5,494 nt of DNA from Prevotella sp. (lineage in GTDB: Bacteria; Bacteroidota; Bacteroidia; Bacteroidales; Dysgonomonadaceae). Below, one piece after another: positions 1 through 5,494 of the stretch (the first letter of the stretch is position 1; each line of letters starts with the position of its first letter). The notes under the pieces are model-generated. The model saw nothing but the letters and a program-made list of their open reading frames with translations, was not told where the DNA came from and searched no databases. The position numbers and the translations under genes were made by a program. The DNA is taken from the NCBI GenBank assembly GCA_031263965.1, contig JAISES010000391.1, positions 1 to 5,494 on the forward strand, written 5' to 3'.

Positions 1-1126
1 TTACTTTTTTCTTTTGCGCTTCATTGTTTTTTATTACCCATAATTCGTAATCACCCGCTCCGATGTAGTAAGATGAATTTGGGATGCGGAGGGCTTCTTC
101 CTGAATTCCGTGAGTTACATATACATCTGTTTTCAATCCGCTCCTGAGACGGCTGTTACCCGGGTCTTTCAGCATGACAGTAAAGTTTATTACTCCGTTT
201 TTTACGGAAGGGGTAATATTAACAACTGTCCCTTCCAGCCGGAGTTGCCCTATTTTGATGATTGCTTTTGCTCCCGAACTTAGTCTTTCGGCATAACTAT
301 CGGCAACCTCTGCTTCTACTTTGAAATGGCTCAGGTCGGAAACTATGGCTATTTGTGTACCGGCCGATACCTGGGAGCCTATCTGATTGTTTACATAAGT
401 CAGGGTTGCCTTTTGCGGCGATAGAATGCGGGAGTCTTTTAAAAGACGGGCGCTTTCGCTTAACGATTTTTCAAATATGCTAAGGTCAAGTTGTTGTACT
501 CTTACCTCCGCCGCCGCATTTTTCCTTTGATTTTCTATTTGTTGCTTTAACTGTTGAAGTTCTAATTTAGCCACTTCATAATTTAGTGCAGCCTGGCGTA
601 CTTTGTCCGATGTGCTGGCGCCTATGCTGTCAAGGTATTGCTCATTTCTTAGTTCGGTTAGCATCTGTTTCAGGTTCATTTCCTTTACCTGCATTTTCAT
701 TTGAAGTTCCGAAATACTATTGTCTAAACTTATTTGTGATTGAACAAGCTTGCTTTTCTTCATTTCTTTTTCGTCGAGCTTCTGTTTATAGTCTGTTTCT
801 ATAGATGCCAGTTCCAGTTTCAGGATCGGTTCGTCGGCTGCAACAGAATCCCCTGCATTTTTATATACTTCCAGTATCCGGCTATTAATGGGAGAGACGA
901 TGATTTCCTCTGTTTGTGGAATAACTTTACCCGATGCATTCACCGTTATTTCTATTGTTCCTTTATCTACAGATCCTATAACTATGTTTTTGGTAGAGAT
1001 GGATCCTTCCAGCAAATTAATAATAACTAAAATGCCTATAACAATACCAACAGCTATGGCGCCATAACGGAGAATCTGTTTTCGTTGTTCTTTTCTTTTT
1101 TCGCTTAATGGTATTTTTCTGTCCAT
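1..1126 (-). CDS. HlyD-family periplasmic adaptor (membrane fusion protein) of an efflux/export pump, 3' end outside window
   Basis: The minus-strand frame from ATG at 1126-1124 stays open for 375 codons and leaves the window without a stop, so the C-terminus is missing. Seen: a short basic cytoplasmic start, one hydrophobic anchor at about residues 20-39, and a first lipoyl/barrel-sandwich half at about 56-104 with ASGKV at 64-68 and AGDSV at 91-95. A long charged, heptad-rich region at about 105-232 fits an alpha-helical hairpin, with its turn near LDSIGAS (165-171). The second lipoyl half follows (SPQKATLTYVNNQIGSQV from 236), then a beta-barrel region at about 262-350. Known for the family: such adaptors bridge an inner-membrane ABC or RND transporter to a TolC-type outer-membrane channel. 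The transporter partner is not in the window and probably lies further left, downstream of this gene. The substrate cannot be inferred. The start is chosen because it directly precedes the basic segment and anchor; there is no clear Shine-Dalgarno, as is usual in Bacteroidetes. The family call is firm, the transporter type is not. Confidence 0.93.
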   Translation of the reverse strand, partial: MDRKIPLSEKRKEQRKQILRYGAIAVGIVIGILVIINLLEGSISTKNIVIGSVDKGTIEITVNASGKVIPQTEEIIVSPINSRILEVYKNAGDSVAADEPILKLELASIETDYKQKLDEKEMKKSKLVQSQISLDNSISELQMKMQVKEMNLKQMLTELRNEQYLDSIGASTSDKVRQAALNYEVAKLELQQLKQQIENQRKNAAAEVRVQQLDLSIFEKSLSESARLLKDSRILSPQKATLTYVNNQIGSQVSAGTQIAIVSDLSHFKVEAEVADSYAERLSSGAKAIIKIGQLRLEGTVVNITPSVKNGVINFTVMLKDPGNSRLRSGLKTDVYVTHGIQEEALRIPNSSYYIGAGDYELWVIKNNEAQKKKV

Positions 1127-1362
1127 TTTTCAATAATTTTATTTATTCTCTGAATTATCTATCTAATAATATGCCGGAAATGTAATATGCTTATTATTAA
1201 TGATATATGCAATTGCTGTATGTACGGTATCGGACAATTTGTACGAAATACAGTATAAATGCGATTTTGTGAATCTTTTTATGTAATTAATTCAAGTTGC
1301 TATTTATTGAACAATACCGGTCATAGATTTGATTATGTTTAAAAAATATGTTCGTTTTCTTT
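1127..1362. other. AT-rich gene-free region upstream of the adaptor gene, with an imperfect dyad
   Basis: No credible coding sequence on either strand. It must contain the leader and promoter of the minus-strand adaptor gene. The best minus-strand match to the Bacteroidetes -7 box TAnnTTTG is TACATTTC (1184-1177), one mismatch, but no TTTG-like -33 element sits 19-21 bp upstream, so no promoter is called. An imperfect dyad spans 1216-1253: CTGTAT (1216-1221) pairs with ATACAG (1248-1253), and GTAC (1222-1225) pairs with GTAC (1241-1244) across a 3-base bulge. It lies about 90 bp upstream of the adaptor start and could be an operator or a chance structure. Confidence 0.5.
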
Positions 1363-1445
1363 CGTCATTGCGAACCGCTTGCTGTGAAGCAATCCAGTTG
1401 CCATGTTCTTTTATGGATTGCTTCGGGTAAACCCTCGCAATGACG
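1363..1445. repeat. REP/MITE-like nested palindromic element (CGTCATTGCGA type)
   Basis: Two nested perfect inverted repeats are visible. The outer arms are CGTCATTGCGA (1363-1373) and TCGCAATGACG (1435-1445), 11 bp each. The inner arms are GAAGCAATCCA (1386-1396) and TGGATTGCTTC (1414-1424), also 11 bp, around a 17-base loop. The 12 and 10 bases between outer and inner arms do not pair well, so a folded strand would be a stem, an internal bulge and a second stem. From memory, elements with CGTCATTGCGA ends and an AAGCAATCC inner motif are dispersed in many copies in diverse bacterial genomes, including Bacteroidetes. That copy number cannot be verified from one window. It may act as a transcription barrier between the flanking units or simply be a non-autonomous transposition relic. 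Confidence 0.85.
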
Positions 1446-1574
1446 GGAGAGAAAAACGTTCGTTAATCCGAAACAGTTTCGTAAGCATACGGACTGGCTC
1501 ATGTTTTGCGTAAAGCAGATCCTCTCTACCTTAGTCTCGACAGAGTTATCAACAATATAATGAGCAATTGATTT
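1446..1574. other. Non-coding spacer between the palindromic repeat and the recombinase relic
   Basis: No gene is supported here. The only structure seen is a 13-base odd palindrome, CGAAACAGTTTCG (1469-1481), whose core AAACAGTTTC (1471-1480) recurs in direct orientation at 2041-2050 just beyond the recombinase relic. The stretch probably contains the former leader of the recombinase gene, but I see no good promoter. Confidence 0.4.
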
Positions 1575-2019
1575 ATGCAAAGTATGATAAAGCCGAAGAA
1601 AAATTATGTGGCATATCTTCGGCAAAGCACAATCAAACAACAAGTCAGTGGTATTGGGATAGAGGCACAACAAGAGATCATAAGGAGTTATGTGCAAGAT
1701 TCTTCAGGAATATATAGAGACAGAGACCGGTAAAAATAATCATCGGCCCAAACTAACTGAAGCTTTGGAAGTGTGTAGAGAAACCGGAGCTATTTTAATT
1801 TGCGCAAAACTGGATCGGCTTTCCCGTAATGTAGCCTTTACAAGTCGATTATTGGAAAGCGAGGTGGGGATTGTATTTTGCGATTTTCCCAAAGCAAACC
1901 GATTTATCTTACATATCATCGGTTCAATTGCAGAGTATGAAGCAAAATTGATCTCAGAACGCACTAAACAATCATTGAAAGCCCAAAAGTTACTTAGAAG
2001 TTTTTTTCAAATCCTATAA
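1575..2019 (+). pseudogene. Frameshifted and C-terminally truncated serine recombinase (resolvase/invertase family)
   Basis: Two overlapping frames together encode a resolvase catalytic domain. The first runs from ATG 1575 (or ATG 1584) to TAA 1731-1733 and carries the N-terminal active-site strand YVAYLRQST, with the probable nucleophile Ser codon at 1626-1628, followed by SGIGIEAQQEIIRSYV. The second frame opens after a TAA at 1681-1683, has a possible ATG at 1690 and ends at TAA 2017-2019. It carries EYIETETGKNNHRP, the conserved AKLDRLSRN with its arginines, and AEYEAKLISERTK. A +1 shift between about 1684 and 1730 would join them into roughly 148 residues. Intact relatives usually continue after the ERTK helix with a GxxLG-type linker and a DNA-binding domain; here the match stops at KAQK (about 1989), then a short unrelated tail. 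Known role of the family: site-specific recombination through a serine-DNA intermediate. The missing DNA-binding part and split frame argue against function. A sequencing error could explain the frameshift but not the missing C-terminus. Confidence 0.85.
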
Positions 2020-2057
2020 TAATATTTTTCGCTAAAATTTAAACAGTTTCTAAGTAA
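1990..2057. repeat. Pair of 10-bp perfect inverted repeats at the broken end of the recombinase
   Basis: TTACTTAGAA (1990-1999) is exactly mirrored by TTCTAAGTAA (2048-2057), enclosing 48 AT-rich bases. The left arm begins precisely where the recombinase reading frame stops resembling its family. The outermost TTA/TAA could include a TA target duplication around a CTTAGAA inverted repeat, the pattern left by elements that insert at TA. The inner part of the right arm reads, on the minus strand, AGAAACTGTTTAAATTT, which has the look of an insertion-sequence end. Removing the element does not restore the recombinase frame beyond a few codons (TGA follows), so a simple insertion does not explain the whole truncation. 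It could also serve as a weak stem-loop without a proper U-tract. Confidence 0.45.
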
Positions 2058-2089
2058 GGAACAGTTTTTGAAAACAGGAGAGGGTGTCA

Positions 2090-2110
2090 TGCAATCGTTT
2101 GCAATCGATT
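2090..2110. promoter_or_regulatory. Candidate LacI-family operator with an adjacent palindrome, upstream of malQ
   Basis: TGCAATCGTTTGCA (2090-2103) has TGCAA/TTGCA arms around a central CG, with 12 of 14 positions symmetric. This is the general layout of LacI/GalR-family operators. A second palindrome, AATCGATT (2103-2110), also has a central CG, and the two centres are 10 bp apart, about one helical turn. The site lies about 33 bp upstream of the predicted -33 element of malQ, which suits an activator or an upstream-bound regulator better than a simple blocking repressor. No regulator gene is in the window, so the assignment rests on motif shape and on the neighbouring maltodextrin genes. 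Confidence 0.4.
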
Positions 2111-2135
2111 TTAATCAAAAAAAAATATAACGGAG

Positions 2136-2166
2136 TCTGTATCTTTTCCTTTAATATGTAAATTTG
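2136..2166 (+). promoter_or_regulatory. Predicted Bacteroidetes-type promoter of malQ
   Basis: TAAATTTG (2159-2166) matches the Bacteroidetes -7 consensus TAnnTTTG in full. TCTG (2136-2139), one mismatch from the -33 element TTTG, ends 19 bp upstream, the usual spacing. Transcription would start at about 2171-2174, giving a leader of about 40 bases before the ATG at 2212. The leader has no clear Shine-Dalgarno and is AT-rich just before the start, as expected in this phylum. Confidence 0.6.
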
Positions 2167-2211
2167 TTTGGAACTTTTAGCAAATACCTGTTATCTAATT
2201 AACTTAAAACC

Positions 2212-4881
2212 ATGAGAATGAGACTGCATATTAATTATCACACAACATGGGGACAAAATATTTTTGTTTACGGATCCATACCGGCGCTGGGTAACTGGGA
2301 CGGAAACAAGGCTGTGGAAATGAAATACATTTCTCCGGAGGTGTGGTGTGTCGATATAGAAATTAACGATACCGCAGATATAGAATACCATTATCTGATA
2401 AAAGATAACAGTGGCAATATCGTTGCAGGGGAATGGGGTAATCCTCACGTTATATCGAACGAGGCCAATAAAAATTTTGATGTATACGATACCTGGCAAA
2501 GTGTTCCCCGACAAAAATTCCTTTATACATCAGGATTCGCCGATAGCTTCTTCAAGCATGATAATGCAAAAATAAAATACGACAAAAGGACCATACTACT
2601 GAAAGTAAATTGCCCCTATGCAAAAAAAGATCAGGCCGTAGTACTTTGTGGATCTTCGAAGACCTTAGGAGAGTGGCATTCCGCAAACGCGATACATTTT
2701 GCCCAGACCAGTTATGGTGAATGGCAATTGGCTATAAATGCCGCGCAAATAAAGTCGGAGCAAGAGTACAAGCTTGCGATTTACGATAATATAGAAAAGA
2801 AAATAATCCACTGGGAAGAGGGACAAAACCGCATTATGACACCAATCAAAGAAAAAGGCGACATTATAAAAATTGACTCTCTTAACTATAATTACGATTG
2901 GATGAACTGGAAAGCCGCAGGGGTGGCTATACCTGTTTTTTCGTTACGCACAAATGACAGTTTCGGCGTTGGCGAGTTTTCCGATCTCAAAAAGATGGTA
3001 GACTGGGCTAAAGTAACCCGGCAAAAAATTATTCAGGTACTGCCTGTCAACGATACAACTATTACTCACACATGGGCCGATTCGTATCCGTATAATGCTA
3101 TATCCATATATGCCCTTCACCCTATCTATCTGGGGTTGAAGGCCTATCCGCTTAAAGACGAAAAACGATACAAACAATATGAAAAAAAGGCGGCAACTTT
3201 AAATAAGCTGGCAAAAATAGACTACGATAAAGTGCTTGCCCTGAAATGGAAATACATTAGAGATTTGTTTAACGAATCGGGTAAGACAACTCTAAAAAGC
3301 AAAGAGTATCAAGATTTTTACGTTCACAATGAAGAATGGCTGTTCCCATACGCCTGTTTCTCACATTTAAGAGATAAATATAAAACCCCTAATTTTACTG
3401 TCTGGAAAGCATACTCAATATTTAACAGGAAGGAATTGACAAATTTTGTCGAAACAGATAAAGAAGCCGGAGAAAATATAGATCTTTTGTGTTTCACCCA
3501 ATATTTACTTCACAAACAATTGGTCGATGTAAAAGAATATGCCCACCAACACGATGTAATACTAAAAGGAGATATACCTATCGGAATCAGCAGGGACAGT
3601 GTTGAGGCGTGGGTTGAACCCCATTTATTCAATCTGGATGTTCAAACCGGTGCACCGCCGGATGACTTTTCTTATTTCGGGCAAAATTGGGGGTTCCCTA
3701 CTTACAACTGGGACGAAATGGCAAAAGACGGGTATCAATGGTGGATAAAACGATTCCGTAAGATGTCCGACTATTTCGATGCTTACCGTATAGACCACAT
3801 ATTGGGATTCTTCCGCATTTGGGAAATTCCTCTTTCTTCAGTACAGGGGTTATTGGGTTATTTTAGCCCTGCTCTTCCTCTGACAGTTGAGGAAATCAGA
3901 TCGGCAGGTTTATGGTTCGACGAATATAGAATGACAACGCCATATATTCATGAACATTTCTTAGAGCACATTTTCGGAAACGATACCCCGGAAATTATAA
4001 ATAACTATCTGGAACCTGTTGCATGGCAACGTTTCGAATTAAAAGAGGAATGCAATACCCAGATAAAAATAAAAGCCCTGTTTGAAGGGAAAGACGATGA
4101 TAAGAACATGAGCATGCGCGATGGTTTGTATAGCCTTTGCAGTGAAGTTCTCTTCATTAAGGATAAACACGAGCCGTGGAAATACCATCCGCGCATTACA
4201 GCTCAGTTCAGTTACTCATACAAAGATTTGGACGAAGAAGCAAAAGGCGCTTTTAACCGTCTGTACGATGATTTCTTCTACCATCGCCACTCTCAATATT
4301 GGCGCGATCAAGCCATGACGAAACTGCCGGCTCTTATTTCTTCCACACCGATGTTGGTTTGCGGCGAAGATTTGGGCATGATACCGGAATGCGTTCCGTC
4401 GGTAATGCGCGAATTGCAAATCTTAAGTCTGGAGATAGAACGTATGCCTAAAGACAGAGATGCTCAATTCAATCACCTTCAGAGCTTGCCTTACCTCAGT
4501 GTATGCACTACTTCGACACATGACATGGCGCCGATCAGACTGTGGTGGAAAGAAAACAGGGAGGTAACTCAGAAATATTACAATTCCGTTTTATGGAGGC
4601 AAGGAGCAGCGCCGGAAGATTGCACGGCAGATATTAGCCGGCAAATTATAACCAATCATCTCGATTCTCCTGCAATGTTAGCTATTTTGCCCCTCCAGGA
4701 TTGGTTATCCATCAACGACAAATTGAAACGTACTGATCCCGAAGAAGAACGAATTAATATTCCGGCTATAGCACAGCACTACTGGCAATACAGAATGCAT
4801 CTGACATTAGAAGAGTTGATCGATGCCAAAGAATTTAATGATCAATTATTTTCTATGATAGAATCATCAGGAAGGAAATAA
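2212..4881 (+). CDS. malQ: 4-alpha-glucanotransferase (amylomaltase), GH77 with two N-terminal CBM20 modules, DPE2-like
   Basis: Complete, 889 residues. The enzyme family transfers alpha-1,4-glucan segments between maltooligosaccharides and releases glucose. Domains in order: a CBM20 starch-binding module at about residues 2-100 (VYGSIPALGNWD), a second at about 125-220 (LCGSSKTLGEW), then GH77 from about 237 to 875, starting AGVAIPVFSLRTN. Visible GH77 landmarks are GDIPIGIS (453-460), GAPPDDFS (480-487) and the three catalytic carboxylates: nucleophile Asp528 in YRIDHILGF, acid/base Glu719 in CGEDLG, and Asp771 in STHD. Asp528 and Glu719 are 191 residues apart; in short bacterial amylomaltases the gap is about 47, so an insertion of about 140 residues splits the catalytic domain. 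This architecture is that of plant cytosolic DPE2 and its Bacteroidetes relatives, which favour large glycans as partners. There is no signal peptide, so it should be cytosolic. ATG 2212 is taken as the start, but ATG 2218 (Met3) is equally possible. It probably heads an operon with the GH13 gene 18 bp downstream. Confidence 0.97.
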   Translation: MRMRLHINYHTTWGQNIFVYGSIPALGNWDGNKAVEMKYISPEVWCVDIEINDTADIEYHYLIKDNSGNIVAGEWGNPHVISNEANKNFDVYDTWQSVPRQKFLYTSGFADSFFKHDNAKIKYDKRTILLKVNCPYAKKDQAVVLCGSSKTLGEWHSANAIHFAQTSYGEWQLAINAAQIKSEQEYKLAIYDNIEKKIIHWEEGQNRIMTPIKEKGDIIKIDSLNYNYDWMNWKAAGVAIPVFSLRTNDSFGVGEFSDLKKMVDWAKVTRQKIIQVLPVNDTTITHTWADSYPYNAISIYALHPIYLGLKAYPLKDEKRYKQYEKKAATLNKLAKIDYDKVLALKWKYIRDLFNESGKTTLKSKEYQDFYVHNEEWLFPYACFSHLRDKYKTPNFTVWKAYSIFNRKELTNFVETDKEAGENIDLLCFTQYLLHKQLVDVKEYAHQHDVILKGDIPIGISRDSVEAWVEPHLFNLDVQTGAPPDDFSYFGQNWGFPTYNWDEMAKDGYQWWIKRFRKMSDYFDAYRIDHILGFFRIWEIPLSSVQGLLGYFSPALPLTVEEIRSAGLWFDEYRMTTPYIHEHFLEHIFGNDTPEIINNYLEPVAWQRFELKEECNTQIKIKALFEGKDDDKNMSMRDGLYSLCSEVLFIKDKHEPWKYHPRITAQFSYSYKDLDEEAKGAFNRLYDDFFYHRHSQYWRDQAMTKLPALISSTPMLVCGEDLGMIPECVPSVMRELQILSLEIERMPKDRDAQFNHLQSLPYLSVCTTSTHDMAPIRLWWKENREVTQKYYNSVLWRQGAAPEDCTADISRQIITNHLDSPAMLAILPLQDWLSINDKLKRTDPEEERINIPAIAQHYWQYRMHLTLEELIDAKEFNDQLFSMIESSGRK

Positions 4882-4899
4882 ACAACGAATGTAAAGAAC

Positions 4900-5494
4900 A
4901 TGAAAAAAAATGTACTGATCTTATTTTTTATTTTATTCAGTTATTCAATCTTTGCGATTGAGGTAAAGAACGTCGAACCGGCCTTTTGGTGGGCAGGGAT
5001 GAAAAACACAGAACTTCAGGTTTTATTATACGGCGACAATATAGCCCTCTGTGATGTGAATATCACAGCTAAGACCGTCGTCAGGTTAAAAGAAACCGTT
5101 AAACTGGAAAATCCTAATTACCTGCTTCTATACATTGACTTGGAAGGCGCTGAACCTGAAAAATTCGACATCCGACTGCAACGGGGGAAAGAGAAAAAAA
5201 ACGTATCTTATGAACTGAAAGAACGCGAAAACGGTTCAGCCGACAGAAAAGGTTTTGATGCCGGAGATATTCTTTATCTGATCATGCCCGACCGTTTCGC
5301 CAATGGAGATCCTTCGAATGACGAGATTTTTGGATATCCTATTAACCGTAATAACCCCAGTTCGCGACACGGGGGCGATTTCAAGGGGATTGAAAATAAC
5401 TTGGATTATCTGGAACAGTTAGGAATAACGACAGTATGGCTGAATCCCGTATTGGAGAATAATATGAACGAATACGAATATCCGGCCTATCACG
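4900..5494 (+). CDS. Secreted GH13 alpha-amylase-family enzyme, neopullulanase/cyclomaltodextrinase-like (SusA-like), 3' end outside window
   Basis: The frame from ATG 4900 is open to the right edge (198 codons seen), so most of the catalytic barrel is missing. Residues 1-19 form a signal peptide: MKK, a hydrophobic core, then a likely cut after SIFA. There is no lipobox cysteine, so a soluble periplasmic location is inferred. Residues about 21-110 resemble the N-terminal beta-domain of Bacteroidetes cyclomaltodextrinase/neopullulanase enzymes (VEPAFWWAGMKNTELQVLLYG). The GH13 barrel starts at about 122: DILYLIMPDRFANGDPSND (123-141), RHGGDFKGI (156-164) and LGITTVWLNPVLEN (174-187), the first strands of the fold. 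The catalytic Asp and Glu lie beyond the window and cannot be checked. Relatives such as SusA hydrolyse starch fragments, pullulan or cyclodextrins to maltose-size sugars. Placement 18 bp after malQ on the same strand suggests co-transcription and a shared role in maltodextrin use. The exact substrate is unknown, as is whether the gene remains intact. Confidence 0.93.
   Translation, partial: MKKNVLILFFILFSYSIFAIEVKNVEPAFWWAGMKNTELQVLLYGDNIALCDVNITAKTVVRLKETVKLENPNYLLLYIDLEGAEPEKFDIRLQRGKEKKNVSYELKERENGSADRKGFDAGDILYLIMPDRFANGDPSNDEIFGYPINRNNPSSRHGGDFKGIENNLDYLEQLGITTVWLNPVLENNMNEYEYPAYH

Noticed and set aside
586..1030. Two plus-strand open frames of 72 and 96 codons
   Set aside because: They lie opposite the well-supported HlyD-family adaptor, have cysteine- and phenylalanine-rich unnatural composition, and resemble no protein family.
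1365..1697. Minus-strand open frame of 110 codons across the palindromic repeat and the recombinase start
   Set aside because: Part of it is a translation of the repeat element, a common source of false proteins, and the rest is antisense to the recombinase N-terminus.
1684..1733. Programmed +1 frameshifting as an explanation for the split recombinase
   Set aside because: No recognisable slippery site with a stimulatory element was seen, and the gene also lacks its C-terminal domain, so decay is the simpler reading.
1740..1964. Minus-strand open frame of 74 codons
   Set aside because: It is the antisense shadow of the conserved recombinase catalytic segment.
1990..2057. Intrinsic terminator downstream of the recombinase
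   Set aside because: The paired arms are AT-rich, 48 bases apart and not followed by a U-tract, so a stable terminator hairpin is unlikely.
2191..4419. Several short open frames on both strands inside malQ
   Set aside because: All overlap the continuous 889-residue GH77 frame, which carries every expected catalytic motif; none shows domain-like sequence of its own.
1..5494. CRISPR array, tRNA or rRNA genes, toxin-antitoxin or phage-defence genes
   Set aside because: No regularly spaced repeats, no tRNA-like T-loop and acceptor pairing, and no matching protein motifs were seen.

Overview
The window looks like a chromosomal stretch from a member of the Bacteroidetes, most likely order Bacteroidales. 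The clues are the low GC content, start codons with no clear Shine-Dalgarno sequence, a promoter-like TAnnTTTG box ahead of the glucanotransferase gene, a DPE2-like tandem-CBM20 amylomaltase, and a SusA-like secreted GH13 enzyme. No species can be named from the sequence alone.

Layout, left to right. (1) Positions 1-1126, minus strand: most of a HlyD-family periplasmic adaptor of an efflux or export pump, still open at the left edge. (2) Positions 1127-1574: an AT-rich gene-free stretch holding an imperfect dyad (1216-1253), a REP/MITE-like nested palindrome (1363-1445) and a small odd palindrome (1469-1481). (3) Positions 1575-2019, plus strand: a degenerate serine recombinase (resolvase/invertase family). 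Its N-terminal active-site segment and the rest of its catalytic domain lie in different frames, and its C-terminus is lost. The loss begins at the left arm of a 10-bp perfect inverted repeat (1990-2057) that may be a small insertion scar. (4) Positions 2058-2211: the malQ upstream region, with a LacI-family-like operator (2090-2103), a neighbouring palindrome one helical turn away, and a Bacteroidetes-type promoter (2136-2166). (5) Positions 2212-4881: a complete 889-residue 4-alpha-glucanotransferase with two CBM20 modules and a GH77 catalytic domain split by an insertion. (6) From 4900, running off the right edge: a secreted GH13 neopullulanase/cyclomaltodextrinase-like enzyme.

The last two genes are probably one operon, with an 18-bp gap. 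The expected division of labour is that the exported GH13 enzyme cuts alpha-glucans or maltodextrins in the periplasm, and the cytosolic glucanotransferase rearranges the imported maltooligosaccharides. The adaptor gene points away from them and has no evident functional link. The segment between the two units carries mobile-DNA debris. I saw no convincing new system. The most checkable leads are the putative operator ahead of malQ, the broken recombinase and the inverted repeat at its end.
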